Of a stretch of 64,000 nt of DNA, positions 47,666-57,250 are shown piece by piece; the stretch's first letter is position 1, and each line of letters begins with the position of its first letter. The DNA lies in NCBI RefSeq assembly GCF_036663835.1, contig NZ_JAXOJT010000001.1, positions 2,108,001 to 2,172,000 on the forward strand, in the 5' to 3' direction. This DNA comes from Sphingomonas sp. LT1P40. Its GTDB lineage: Bacteria; Pseudomonadota; Alphaproteobacteria; Sphingomonadales; Sphingomonadaceae. The notes beneath the pieces are model-generated. The model saw only the letters and a list, made by a program, of their open reading frames with translations. It was not told where the DNA came from and did not search any database. Made by a program: the position numbers and the translations under genes.

Positions 47666-49729
47666 TCAGCGCTGCAACACCGCCACACCCTCGGCCTGCA
47701 ACACAACCGATCGCACCGACCCGCCGCCCAGCACATCCCGCATCGCCGCTGGCAGCATCACCGTCCGCATCTCAGACCCATGGTTGATCAGGATCACGAC
47801 CCGCCGCCCCTTGCCCTCGCGCGTCATCAGCTCGACGTCCTCAGGCAAGTCGAAGTCGCGGACCACGCCAGCGCCGGTCATCGCCCCGTCGATCAGGCGC
47901 GCCATTACGGCATCTCCGATCAGCGCGCCGACATAAGTGATCCGCCCCTTGCCCACCTTGCGCGTGATCGCCGCCGGTTTGCCGTCCAGCCAGCCATTGG
48001 CCTTGCCGTAGGTCAGCAGCACTTCGGCATCCTTGGCGCTGACCGACAATTGCTCGGCCCAGATCGACGCCGTGCCGCCCCCAACCTCGACCGGCTCCAG
48101 CAGCGCATAATATTGCTCGACCCGCCCGCCCAGCAACTCTGCCAGGACCCCCGGCTGACGCTGTTCCTGCAGCCGGTTATATTCGTCCTTCATCCCCGAT
48201 CGCGGCCCCAGGATCAGATACCCGCCACGGCGCACATAATCCGCCAGCCGCTTCGCCATCGCCTCGGTGATGAGGTTCAAACTCGGCGCGACCACTAACC
48301 TATACCCGGCCAGCGGCGCGGCCTCCGCCTCGACGATATCGACTGCGCCCAGCGCGCGTTTCAGCGGCTCGTAATAGTCGAGCAGCACATCGATCTGGTC
48401 GTAATCCTTGTGATGCAGCTGAAAATCGATCGCCCAGCGGCTGGCATAATCATGCAGCACCGCCACCTGCGAAACCGGATGCGTCCCCGCGATCACCGGC
48501 GACGCCTTCGCCATCTCGCGCCCGATCTGCTGCACTTCGGCATAGATCGGCAACGGCGTGCCATCCTGTCCGATCAGCGCGCCGTGCATCGTTTCCTGCC
48601 CGTTGCGCGCATTGCGCCACTGCCAGTAAAGCAGCCCGTCGGAGCCATGCCCGATCGCCTGCCACGCCATCGCCCGCGTCTCGCCCGGATGCAGCATGTT
48701 GCTGACCCCGGCCCAGTTCACATAGCCGGGCTGAATTTCCATCACCCAGAAATTCTTGCGCTTCCATCCGCGCACCAGATCGTGGCTGGCGCCGTTGCGG
48801 AACGGCTTCAGATGGCCGGACCCCACATAATTGTCCCATGACGTGAAATCGAGGTCGCGGTTGGCGGCATAACGGTCGAAACGGTTGGCCCAGCCCAGCC
48901 CACCGAAGTTCACCGTCACGAATTGCGAGCGCGGTACATTCGCGCGGATCACGCCCGCCTGGTTGCGGTGAAACGCCACCCATTGCGCGGTGATAAAACG
49001 CTTCAGCTCCAGCATCCAGCCGGGATTGGCCTTCGCCGCGCTGAACGGCACCTGCTCCCAGTCCGTATAGCTTTGCGACCAGTATGACGTGGTCCACGCT
49101 TCGTTCAGCGCATCCAGCGTGCCGTAACGCTGCTTCAGCCACGCCACCCACGCATCCTTCGCCTCTGCGTCGTAACTCTCGTCGGTCGGCTCGTTACCGA
49201 TCTGCCAGCCGATGACGTTCGGCTCCTTGCCCAGCGCGAATGCCATGCGCTTGACGATCTCGGCACAAAATGCCCGATAACGCTGCGACGAGATCGAAAA
49301 CTGGCGGCGCATCCCGTGCGGCACGATCTTGCCGGTCGTATCGACCTGCGACACGTCGGGGTACTTCGATGTCATCCACGCCGGCGGCGTATCGCTCGGC
49401 GTGCCGACCACCACCTTGATGTCGTATTTCGCCGCCAGCCGCACGGCACGGACCAGCCAGTCCATGTCATATTTGCCCTCGCGCGGCTCCATCCGGCTCC
49501 ACGCATACTCCCCGATCCGCACGACGTTGGCACCATGCGCCTTCATCAGCCGCAGGTCTTCGTCCCAGCGCGCCTCCGGCCATTGTTCGGGATACCAGGC
49601 CGACCCCAGCCACAGCCGTTCGAACTGCTGCTGACCTGCCGGGGCAACCGTGTCGGCCAGGGCTGGCGCAGCGGGCATAAGGCTCGCCAACGCCAACGCC
49701 ATCGCCATCGCCATCGCGAAGCGCATCAT
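47666..49729 (-). CDS. GH42 beta-galactosidase family protein
   Basis: 687 residues; signal peptide MAMALALASLMPAAPALA. GH42 barrel: WLGSAWYPEQWPEARWDEDLR, NVVRIGEYAWSRMEPREGKYD, acid/base Glu in IGWQIGNEPTDESYD, nucleophile Glu in FWVMEIQPGYVNW; then trimerisation and C-terminal domains. Exported, so probably acts in the periplasm on terminal beta-galactosyl or alpha-L-arabinopyranosyl units. Last gene of the nine-gene GH140 operon; its ATG overlaps the stop of the permease gene. Confidence 0.93.
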   Translation of the reverse strand: MMRFAMAMAMALALASLMPAAPALADTVAPAGQQQFERLWLGSAWYPEQWPEARWDEDLRLMKAHGANVVRIGEYAWSRMEPREGKYDMDWLVRAVRLAAKYDIKVVVGTPSDTPPAWMTSKYPDVSQVDTTGKIVPHGMRRQFSISSQRYRAFCAEIVKRMAFALGKEPNVIGWQIGNEPTDESYDAEAKDAWVAWLKQRYGTLDALNEAWTTSYWSQSYTDWEQVPFSAAKANPGWMLELKRFITAQWVAFHRNQAGVIRANVPRSQFVTVNFGGLGWANRFDRYAANRDLDFTSWDNYVGSGHLKPFRNGASHDLVRGWKRKNFWVMEIQPGYVNWAGVSNMLHPGETRAMAWQAIGHGSDGLLYWQWRNARNGQETMHGALIGQDGTPLPIYAEVQQIGREMAKASPVIAGTHPVSQVAVLHDYASRWAIDFQLHHKDYDQIDVLLDYYEPLKRALGAVDIVEAEAAPLAGYRLVVAPSLNLITEAMAKRLADYVRRGGYLILGPRSGMKDEYNRLQEQRQPGVLAELLGGRVEQYYALLEPVEVGGGTASIWAEQLSVSAKDAEVLLTYGKANGWLDGKPAAITRKVGKGRITYVGALIGDAVMARLIDGAMTGAGVVRDFDLPEDVELMTREGKGRRVVILINHGSEMRTVMLPAAMRDVLGGGSVRSVVLQAEGVAVLQR

Positions 49730-50973
49730 GCGGTCGCCAGTTTCTGGTCGAACCCCTTGCCTGCATCGATCAGCGCGAACAGCCCGGCGGCGATCAGCAC
49801 CATCAGTGCCACGCCCTGCACTGGCACCGCATAGCTGCCGGTGCCCACGATGATATAGCCGATCACCACCGTACAGATGAACCCGCCCAGATTACCCGCC
49901 GTGTTCATAAACCCCGTTGCGACGCCACCATGACGCCCACCGATCGACATGCACATCGCCCAGGCGGCAGGGAGCATCAGGTCCATGACCGCGAACGCCG
50001 CGCCCGCCAGCACGATGACCGCGACCTTGCCCGTCGCCATGCTCATCATGAACAGCAGCACCGCCGTGATCGTCAGGCACACGCTGGTGATGATGCGATA
50101 GGCATTTTTGAACCCGATCCGCGCGCCCAGCCGGTCGCACAGCACGCCGCCGACCAGATTGCTGACGATGCCCAACAGGAACGGGATCGATCCATACAGG
50201 CCCATCTCCGCGACGGTGAAGCCCGCGCCCTTGACCAGCCAGGTCGGGAACCAGCCAAAGAAGAACCAGCTGCCGAATGCATAGAAGCAATAGGCCAGCG
50301 AAATCAGCCACAGCTGCGGCAGGCTCAGCAATTTCTTCCACGGCGTGCCGCTATGCCCGCCGCCCTCGTCGCTGCCGATCTCGGCGACTTCCTCGGCGGT
50401 AATCCCCGGCTGTTCGGCCGGGCGATCATGATACCAGCGGAACCACAGCACCGCCCACAGGAACCCGATCACACCCAGGATGATGAACACCGCCTGCCAC
50501 CCCAGCGCCGCGTTCATCGGCACCAGCAGCAGCGGCGCGAGCGCCCCGCCGAACCGGCTCGCTGCCCAGATCACGCCCTGCCCGCGCGCGCGCTCCTGCT
50601 TCGGTAGCCAGCGATACAGCACGCCGGACATGTTGGGATAGGCACCCGCCGCCCCCAGCCCGAACATGAAGCGCGCGGCGGCCAGCTGCCAGAAATTGGT
50701 GCAGGCGGCCGTGATCGCGGTGAAGAACGACCACCACACGGTGATCCGCGTCAGTTCCTTGCGATAGCCATAGCGGTCGCCCAGCGCGCCCGACGGCACC
50801 TCGAACACCGCATAGGCGATGACATAGGCGCTCAGCACCCAACCCCATTGTTCGGGGGTGATGCCCAGATCCTTCTGGATCGTCGGTCCGGTAACCGCGA
50901 TCGCCATCCGGTCGATGAATGTGATGACCGAGAGCGTGGCGAGGAAGCCGAGAACGGCATGGCGCTTCTTCAT
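49726..50973 (-). CDS. MFS permease, anion:cation symporter (ACS) family
   Basis: 415 residues, 12 predicted helices. LSVITFIDRMAIAVTGPTIQKD in helix 1, VFEVPSGALGDRYGYRKELT, RFMFGLGAAGAYPNMSGVLYRW in the first half, and VGGVLCDRLGARIGF in the second. The ACS group carries sugar acids such as hexuronates and glucarate. Sitting in a rhamnose/apiose operon, it may import a sugar acid or uronide rather than a neutral sugar. Overlaps both neighbours by 4 bases. Confidence 0.9.
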   Translation of the reverse strand: MKKRHAVLGFLATLSVITFIDRMAIAVTGPTIQKDLGITPEQWGWVLSAYVIAYAVFEVPSGALGDRYGYRKELTRITVWWSFFTAITAACTNFWQLAAARFMFGLGAAGAYPNMSGVLYRWLPKQERARGQGVIWAASRFGGALAPLLLVPMNAALGWQAVFIILGVIGFLWAVLWFRWYHDRPAEQPGITAEEVAEIGSDEGGGHSGTPWKKLLSLPQLWLISLAYCFYAFGSWFFFGWFPTWLVKGAGFTVAEMGLYGSIPFLLGIVSNLVGGVLCDRLGARIGFKNAYRIITSVCLTITAVLLFMMSMATGKVAVIVLAGAAFAVMDLMLPAAWAMCMSIGGRHGGVATGFMNTAGNLGGFICTVVIGYIIVGTGSYAVPVQGVALMVLIAAGLFALIDAGKGFDQKLATA

Positions 50974-51638
50974 TTGCCCAGACCCTTCAGCACTTGCGCG
51001 GCGTGCAGCATGCCCAGTTCCGGGCTGGCCAGCACCGGCACCTGCACCGCGCCCTCGGGCAGCGCCGCAACCACCCGCGCCATCGACGCCTGCGCCAGCA
51101 CGATCGCGTCCACATCCGCCAGCGAACGCGTCAGCGCCTCGCTCACGATCCGGTCGTGCGTCGCGCCGTCGCCCGCCATCACCGCGTCGAATGCACCAGC
51201 ACAGAGATGCTCGACGATCTCGATTTCCTTGCCCTGCTCGGCGGCCACGCGACGCACCAGTTGGGCGGTGGGATTGAGGGTGGTCGACAGCGTCGCGATC
51301 ACACCGATGCGCTTGCCGGTCGCGACCGCCTTTTCCGCCATCGCGCGATCCACGCGCAGCACCGGCTGGTCATACAGCTCAGCCGCCATATCCACCGCGC
51401 GCCCGATCGACGAACAGGTCACCAGCGCCACGTCGCACCCGGCATCGAAAGTCGATCCGACCAGCCGGATCACCTGCCGCATCGTGGATTTCTGCAGATA
51501 CCCCGCCGCGATCGTGTTCTTGATCGTGCTCTCATCGACGAAATGCAGGATGCGCACGTCGGGCATCACCCGCGCCGCAATCTCGTTGAAGATCGGTGCC
51601 AGCACCGGCGAATTATGGACGAGTCCCAGCGTGGCCAT
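50970..51638 (-). CDS. Asp/Glu racemase superfamily protein with one active-site Cys
   Basis: 222 residues. First motif GLVHNSPVLAPIFNEIA and catalytic Cys C75 in VALVTCSSIGRA. The second Cys position of two-Cys racemases reads VLAQASMARV (A182-S185), so a typical two-base racemisation is unlikely. Related single-Cys proteins are decarboxylases or isomerases. In this operon a sugar-acid or keto-acid substrate is likely. The neighbours are the cytoplasmic GH78 (12-base gap) and the ACS permease (4-base overlap). Confidence 0.8.
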   Translation of the reverse strand: MATLGLVHNSPVLAPIFNEIAARVMPDVRILHFVDESTIKNTIAAGYLQKSTMRQVIRLVGSTFDAGCDVALVTCSSIGRAVDMAAELYDQPVLRVDRAMAEKAVATGKRIGVIATLSTTLNPTAQLVRRVAAEQGKEIEIVEHLCAGAFDAVMAGDGATHDRIVSEALTRSLADVDAIVLAQASMARVVAALPEGAVQVPVLASPELGMLHAAQVLKGLGK

Positions 51639-51650
51639 CGGTCGATCCCC

Positions 51651-54600
51651 TTATCGTGTAAATTCGTGCGTGCCGGACCCGATCTCGAACCGGATCAGGC
51701 CATCAATTTCCTGGATGTTATCGGGCAAGCCGCGCCATGAACCTGCAGGCAATTCCACCTCGGCCACCGCATTCCCGGGCACGGTCAACACCAGCCGGTT
51801 CAGCCCATCGGCGTCGCCACCCGTCTCGGTCGCGATCACGCCTACCAGCGAGTCATAGCGCGCCGAAACTCGACCAACCTCGGCCAGCCACACCGGCCGC
51901 ACCGCGATCCGTCGGAACCCCGGCGCGGCGGGCGCGATGCCCGCCAGCCGCCGATAGAAAAATCCGACCACCGCACCAAAGGCATAATGGTTATAGCTGT
52001 TCATGCTCAGATCGCCGGTGTCGCCGTTCCAGCGCTCCCACACCGTCGTCCCGCCCTGTTCCGGCATATAGCCCCAGCTGGGATAGCCGGTCTGCAGCAA
52101 CAGTCCCGAAACCTCGTCCCACAGCCCGGCATCGGCAAGCACGTCGAGTAGATAGGTCGTCCCCAGAAACCCGGTCGACAACTTCATGCCGCGCCCGCGA
52201 ATCTCGTCCGCCAGCACCCGCGCTGCCGCCCCGCGTCGATCCTCCGGCACCAGCCCGAACGCCAGCGACAACACCTGACTCGTCTGACTGCCATTGCCGC
52301 ACACGCCATCCGCACGCACGAACTCGGCGGCATAAGCGGCACCGATCGCGGCCCGCAAATCGTGGTAGCGCGCCGCGTCCGCATCACGCCCGCTCGCCTC
52401 CGCCATCTCGGCCATCAACTCGGCGGACCACGCCCAATAGGCGGTCGCGCACAACACGCGCGGCGTCGTCTCGTCATCCGGCTTGATCGCATCGACCGAC
52501 AGCCAGTCGCCCAGATCGAGCCCGCGATCCGCGCGCCACATATGGTCGGGATTATTCCGCGCAACATAGGCCATCCAGCCCGCCATCGCGTCCCAATTCT
52601 CGTCGATCACCGCCGTGTCGCCGTAACGCTGCCACAGCTGCCACGGCAGGATGATCCCCGCCTCGCTCCACCCCGCCGTCACCACATTGGGGAAGGACAA
52701 AGGCTGCGGCACCACGATCGGATAGGCCCCGTCGTCGCGCTGCGCCGCGCGCGCTTCGAGGAGGAAGCGGCGGATGAAGGGATCGACCTCCATGTTGAAT
52801 GCGGCAGCGTCCAGGAACACCTGAATGTCGCCCATCCACCCCATGCGCTCATCACGCTGCGGGCAATCGGTCGGTACGCTGAAGAAGTTCGAGCGCTGGC
52901 TCCACATGGCGTTGTCGAAAATGCGCTGAAGCAACGGCGCGTCGTGAAATGTCATCGTGCCGGTTTCGCGGCAATCGCTGTGCACGATGACGCCCTCGAC
53001 ATCGTCGGCGGTCGGCTCGCCGGGATAGCCCGTCACTTCGACATAGCGAAAGCCATGATAGGTGAAAGTCGGCTCGAACGCCTCGTCGCCGGTCCCGGCC
53101 AGAATGAAGCGGTCGGTCGCCTTGGCCAGCCGCAAATTGGCGAGGTCCGCCGTCCCATCCGCATTGAGCAATTCGGCAAACTTCGCGGTAATCGTCGTGC
53201 CCGCCGCACCCCGCGCACGGACGCGCACCCAGCCCGAGAAATTCTGGCCGAAGTCGAACACATGAACCCCCGGCACCGGCTCGCTCACCGATACCGCCCG
53301 CCGCGTCCCCATGCGCCGCAGCGTTGGCGAGGTCTGCGCGATCAACGCGGCATTCGGCGCGACGCCGATCTTCGCTTCGCCCCATGCCGCATCGTCGAAC
53401 CCACTCGCGTCCCAGCCCGGTTGCGCCAGCCGCGCATCGACCGTCTCGCCATCGTAAATCTCGGACTTCAGCACCGGCGACGGCGCGATCCGCCAGCCCA
53501 GCCCGGTCGTCACCCAGTCCTGTGAGCCATCGGCATAATCGACGCGCAGCATTGCGCGGAACCGGCGCGGTGCGGGCCCGAAGCCATATCGCTCGATCCG
53601 CCAGCCGAACGCGCTGGCATACCAGCCATCGCCCACCGTCGCGCCCAGCACATTCGCGCCCTCCGCGATCAGCGCAGTCACGTCATAGCTCTGATACATG
53701 ACATGGCGGCTCGCCACGCTCATCTCGGGCGCCAGGATCGCGTCGGACACCGGCTGTCCGTTGATCCGCGCGTCATACGCCCCCAGCGCCGTCGCGTAGA
53801 GCCGCGCCGCGACGACCGGCCGGCGCACGTCGAACTCGGTCCGCAACAGCATTGCCGGTTCGCTGGGTCGCGGGTCCCCCTGCGCCCATGACGTGCTCGG
53901 CACCGCCGCTGCCCACCCGCTCGCGTCGAACCCCGGCTCGATCCAGCCATCCGGCGCATCCGGCATCACCCGAAACGCCGTGCCGACGATCCGCTCGACG
54001 CTGCCATCCGCGTGGTGCAGCCGCACCAGCGCCGCAAACGCCCCGCCATCCACCGGGAAGAACCCGGTCGTATCCGCCTCGACCAGCGCGCACACGCTGT
54101 TGCGCCCCGGCGTCACTGCCCCGTCATAGGGCGCCAGCGTGCCCCAGAACGGCAGATAGGTGTCCCAGTCGAAATGCCAGTCCAGCGCGGACTTCACCCC
54201 ATTGACCCACACGCCGCGCAGATGATCCTTGCCCGCGATCAGCACCTCCGCCCGAACGACATCGGCCGGCGCATCGAAATCAAGCCGGAACGCATGCGGC
54301 CGCGCATCCAGCGAGGTTTCGCCCCAGACCCAGCTGACGCCCGCCGCGCGATCGGCGGCGGCGGCGTCATCCTCCGCCTCGATCCACTCGCCGCGCCAGT
54401 CGTCCGGCGACAGCAACCCCGCCTCGAACCATGCCGGATCGGACACGGCTTTGCCATTGACCTGAACCGTCCACCAAACCCGCTGCATCGAAACCAGCGC
54501 AGCCCCGCCATAAGGGATGTCGAACGTCGCATCGCCCGGCACGTCGCCACTGTCCCACAGCAAGTCGCCCGCAGCCAACGCCGCGACACTGACCGCCGCA

Positions 54601-54719
54601 CGAATACGGTAACCGGTCTGTTTGTCCGCACCCTCGATCCGCCATGACAGGCGCGGATGCCGTACTTCGGTCCCGATCAGATCGACCGTATACTCGGCGT
54701 GAAGATCGACAACGCGCAT
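51651..54719 (-). CDS. GH78 alpha-L-rhamnosidase, no signal peptide
   Basis: 1022 residues from the ATG at 54719, starting MRVVDLHAEYTVDLIGTEVRHP with no signal peptide, so predicted cytoplasmic. Layout as in the first GH78: N-terminal beta domains, LDFD and FDFGQNFSGWVRVRA, catalytic TDCPQRDERMGWMGDIQVF, WSEAGIILPWQLWQRYGD and WERWNGDTGDLSMNSYNHYAFG. Placed between the rhamnonolactonase gene (adjacent, no gap) and the racemase-like gene, it would free L-rhamnose inside the cell from an imported oligosaccharide. This complements the Tat-exported GH78 at 21726-24923. Confidence 0.95.
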   Translation of the reverse strand: MRVVDLHAEYTVDLIGTEVRHPRLSWRIEGADKQTGYRIRAAVSVAALAAGDLLWDSGDVPGDATFDIPYGGAALVSMQRVWWTVQVNGKAVSDPAWFEAGLLSPDDWRGEWIEAEDDAAAADRAAGVSWVWGETSLDARPHAFRLDFDAPADVVRAEVLIAGKDHLRGVWVNGVKSALDWHFDWDTYLPFWGTLAPYDGAVTPGRNSVCALVEADTTGFFPVDGGAFAALVRLHHADGSVERIVGTAFRVMPDAPDGWIEPGFDASGWAAAVPSTSWAQGDPRPSEPAMLLRTEFDVRRPVVAARLYATALGAYDARINGQPVSDAILAPEMSVASRHVMYQSYDVTALIAEGANVLGATVGDGWYASAFGWRIERYGFGPAPRRFRAMLRVDYADGSQDWVTTGLGWRIAPSPVLKSEIYDGETVDARLAQPGWDASGFDDAAWGEAKIGVAPNAALIAQTSPTLRRMGTRRAVSVSEPVPGVHVFDFGQNFSGWVRVRARGAAGTTITAKFAELLNADGTADLANLRLAKATDRFILAGTGDEAFEPTFTYHGFRYVEVTGYPGEPTADDVEGVIVHSDCRETGTMTFHDAPLLQRIFDNAMWSQRSNFFSVPTDCPQRDERMGWMGDIQVFLDAAAFNMEVDPFIRRFLLEARAAQRDDGAYPIVVPQPLSFPNVVTAGWSEAGIILPWQLWQRYGDTAVIDENWDAMAGWMAYVARNNPDHMWRADRGLDLGDWLSVDAIKPDDETTPRVLCATAYWAWSAELMAEMAEASGRDADAARYHDLRAAIGAAYAAEFVRADGVCGNGSQTSQVLSLAFGLVPEDRRGAAARVLADEIRGRGMKLSTGFLGTTYLLDVLADAGLWDEVSGLLLQTGYPSWGYMPEQGGTTVWERWNGDTGDLSMNSYNHYAFGAVVGFFYRRLAGIAPAAPGFRRIAVRPVWLAEVGRVSARYDSLVGVIATETGGDADGLNRLVLTVPGNAVAEVELPAGSWRGLPDNIQEIDGLIRFEIGSGTHEFTR

Positions 54720-55631
54720 CTAGAGTTCCAGTCCCAATCGATAAATACGGTTGGCATTCCCGCCGAACAGCGCCGCCCGCTCATCGTCACGGAAATTAGC
54801 CGTGATCGCGTCATAGGCATCGAACACGTGATCGAAGCTGCCGAACAATTTGTCGGTCGGGAAATTGCTCGCGAACATCGCGCGCTCGGTCCCGAACAGT
54901 TCGATCGTCTCCAGCACATAGGGCCGCGCCTGTTCGACGGTCCACTCACGCCACGTAAAGCCCATCCCCGAAATCTTGACCGCAACATTCGGCAATTCAG
55001 CGAACGCCGCCATCCCGCGCCGCCACACATCCCAGCCATCCGCGTCGCCGGGGATGGCCATGCCGGTGTGATTGAGGATCACCTGCGTATGGGGATGCTT
55101 GGCGATCAACGCCGCCAGATGCGCGAACTGCCCCGGATAGGCCTGCAAGTCGAAGCTCAGCCCAAATTTCGCCAACAACCCGAACCCGCGCATCCATGCC
55201 GACGTCGTCGTCACATCAGCGGGCGAATAGCTCCGCGCCGGATCGGGATGCCAGTTAATGATGTGTCGGATGCCGCGAACATTCGCATGGCAAACATGCG
55301 CCGCCAGCAGGTTCTCGACCTGCGGATCGTCGAGCGCCGCGAACGCCACGATCCCGTTCGGCATTCCGCGCATATCGGCGGTCGCCTGAAGCCACTCGGT
55401 CTCCTTCAGCGCGTCGCCCGCATCCGCCCCCGCATCGATATGCACGATCCCGCGCACATCCCACGCCACCGCATCCGCCAGATAGGCGTCGAGCGGATAA
55501 TCGACCGCAATCGCCTCGACGCTGCCATTGGGATTGTCGCTGTCGAACGGACCGGTCAGCCACGGATAGCGGATGTGCGCCAGGTCCCACAGATGGACGT
55601 GCGGATCGACCAAAGGCGGGCGCGGCTTCAT
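54720..55631 (-). CDS. Amidohydrolase family sugar lactonase, probable L-rhamnono-1,4-lactonase
   Basis: 303 residues from the ATG at 55631 (MKPRPPLVDPHVHLWD), TIM-barrel metal hydrolase. HxH in DPHVHLWD, then GIVHIDAGADAGDALKETEW, IINWHPDPARSYS, ILNHTGMAIPG, ISGMGFTWREW and MFASNFPTDKLFGSF. This COG3618-type group includes L-rhamnonolactonase and L-fuconolactonase. In the window it sits with rhamnonate dehydratase and 2,4-diketo-3-deoxyrhamnonate hydrolase, so rhamnonolactone is the best guess. The stop is adjacent to the GH78 start. Confidence 0.87.
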   Translation of the reverse strand: MKPRPPLVDPHVHLWDLAHIRYPWLTGPFDSDNPNGSVEAIAVDYPLDAYLADAVAWDVRGIVHIDAGADAGDALKETEWLQATADMRGMPNGIVAFAALDDPQVENLLAAHVCHANVRGIRHIINWHPDPARSYSPADVTTTSAWMRGFGLLAKFGLSFDLQAYPGQFAHLAALIAKHPHTQVILNHTGMAIPGDADGWDVWRRGMAAFAELPNVAVKISGMGFTWREWTVEQARPYVLETIELFGTERAMFASNFPTDKLFGSFDHVFDAYDAITANFRDDERAALFGGNANRIYRLGLEL

Positions 55632-55632
55632 G

Positions 55633-56382
55633 TCAGAAGGTGGTCCGTCCGCCCGACGTGTCGAACGTGGATGCCGTGGTAAAGCTGCACTCTTCGCTCG
55701 CCATGAAGCACACCATCGCGGCGCTCTCATGCACTTCGCCAAGGCGACCCATCGGGATTTTGGAGCGCATATAGTCCACCTGGCTCGGCGGCAGCTGCGC
55801 CAGGATCGGGCTCTCGAACGTCGCCGGGGTCAGCGTGTTGGCGATGACACCCTTGCCCGCCAGTTCCTTGCCCAGCGACTTGGTCAGCCCGATCACCGCC
55901 GCCTTCGACGCGGAATAGGCGCTGGCGTTGGGATTGCCTTCCTTGCCGGCGACCGACGCGATGTTGACGATGCGGCCATAGCCGTTCGCCAGCATCAGCG
56001 GCAAGATCGTGCGGTTGCAATAGAACAGACCGTTGACGTTGATGTCGAACACGCGCAGCCAGCTGTCGACCGGGAATTCATGTACCGGCACCGTCGCCCC
56101 GGTGATCCCGGCGGAACACACCAGTATGTCGACCTTGCCCAGCGCCGCCGCGCTCGCCTGCGCCGCCGCTTCGACTGCTGCCAGATCGGACACGTCCAGC
56201 GCCTGCACGTCGCTCGCGCCGACCTCGGCCTTTGCCGCTGCCAGCGCATCCGCGTTCAGGTCCCACAGGGCGACCGTGCCGCCTTCGGCGACGATCCGCG
56301 CGGCGACCGCCTTGCCCAGCCCCGACGCGCCGCCGGTGATGATCGCCGTGCGACCCTCGAAGCGTCCCTCATAGACGCTCAC
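55633..56382 (-). CDS. SDR, probable 2-keto-3-deoxy-L-rhamnonate 4-dehydrogenase
   Basis: 249 residues from GTG at 56382, which overlaps the stop of the FAH gene (GTGA); an ATG at 56397 would add five residues. TGGASGLGKAVA, LWDLNAD, CSAGITGATVPVHEF, active-site region VNIASVAGKEGNPNASAYSASK and NTLTPATFESPI. In the non-phosphorylating rhamnose pathway an NAD-SDR oxidises 2-keto-3-deoxyrhamnonate at C4, and the product is cleaved by the hydrolase of the FAH family. The order SDR-FAH-dehydratase in one operon supports this. Confidence 0.82.
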   Translation of the reverse strand: MSVYEGRFEGRTAIITGGASGLGKAVAARIVAEGGTVALWDLNADALAAAKAEVGASDVQALDVSDLAAVEAAAQASAAALGKVDILVCSAGITGATVPVHEFPVDSWLRVFDINVNGLFYCNRTILPLMLANGYGRIVNIASVAGKEGNPNASAYSASKAAVIGLTKSLGKELAGKGVIANTLTPATFESPILAQLPPSQVDYMRSKIPMGRLGEVHESAAMVCFMASEECSFTTASTFDTSGGRTTF

Positions 56383-57236
56383 TTGGACGGCGCCCATGCG
56401 ACGAAGTCCTGGCGCTGCTCGCCCAGCTTCTCGATACCCAGTTCGACGACGTCGCCGGCCTTCAGATACCACGGCTCCGGCTTTTGCCCCAGCCCGACGC
56501 CCGGCGGCGTGCCGGTGGTGATGATGTCGCCCGGCTCAAGCGTCATCAGCTGCGAGAGATATGACACGATCTGCGCAACGGTGAAGATCATCGTTTTCGT
56601 ATTGCCGTTCTGCACCTGCTTGCCGTTGACCGAGAGCCACATCGACAAATTCTGCGGATCGCCGACCTCATCCGCCGTCACCATCCACGGACCGACCGGA
56701 CCAAAGGTCGGGAACCCCTTGCCCTTGTCCCACGTCATGCCGCGCTCGGTCTGCCAATGGCGTTCGGACACGTCGTTGACGACGCAATAGCCCGCGACAT
56801 GATCCAGCGCGTCGGCTTCCTCGACATAGGTGGCGCGCGTGCCGATCACGATGCCCAGCTCGACTTCCCAGTCGGTCTTCTTCGAATCCTTCGGGATCGT
56901 GACCGGGTCGTTCGGCCCCTGAATGCACGTCACCCACTTGTTGAACACGACCGGCTCTTCCGGAATCGGCAGGTTCGATTCCGCCGCATGATCGGCATAG
57001 TTCAGGCCGATCGCCACGAACTGCTTCGTACCGGCGACGCACGCGCCATAACGCACCTCGCCCTCGACCAGCTTCAGCGTCGCCGGATCGACCGCCCGCA
57101 GGTTGGCCAGCGTCTCTTTCGACAGCGTCTTGCCGTTGATATCGGACACATAGTTGGACAGGTCGCGAATGCGGCCATCGGCGTCGATCAGGCCGGGCTT
57201 CTCGGCACCGGCGGCACCATAACGGCATAGTTTCAT
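56379..57236 (-). CDS. Fumarylacetoacetase family hydrolase, probable 2,4-diketo-3-deoxy-L-rhamnonate hydrolase
   Basis: 285 residues. FAH fold with metal ligands in KKTDWEVELGIVIG (E-x-E) and an Asp in YCVVNDVSERHWQ, plus KGFPTFGPVGPWMV, FTVAQIVSYLSQLMTLEPGD and TGTPPGVGLG. This family cleaves acylpyruvates; in Sphingomonas the related enzyme splits 2,4-diketo-3-deoxy-L-rhamnonate to pyruvate and L-lactate. 14 bases after the dehydratase gene. The same reaction type serves L-fucose, so a double role is possible. Confidence 0.88.
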   Translation of the reverse strand: MKLCRYGAAGAEKPGLIDADGRIRDLSNYVSDINGKTLSKETLANLRAVDPATLKLVEGEVRYGACVAGTKQFVAIGLNYADHAAESNLPIPEEPVVFNKWVTCIQGPNDPVTIPKDSKKTDWEVELGIVIGTRATYVEEADALDHVAGYCVVNDVSERHWQTERGMTWDKGKGFPTFGPVGPWMVTADEVGDPQNLSMWLSVNGKQVQNGNTKTMIFTVAQIVSYLSQLMTLEPGDIITTGTPPGVGLGQKPEPWYLKAGDVVELGIEKLGEQRQDFVAWAPSK

Positions 57237-57250
57237 GGGTCTCGTCTCTC

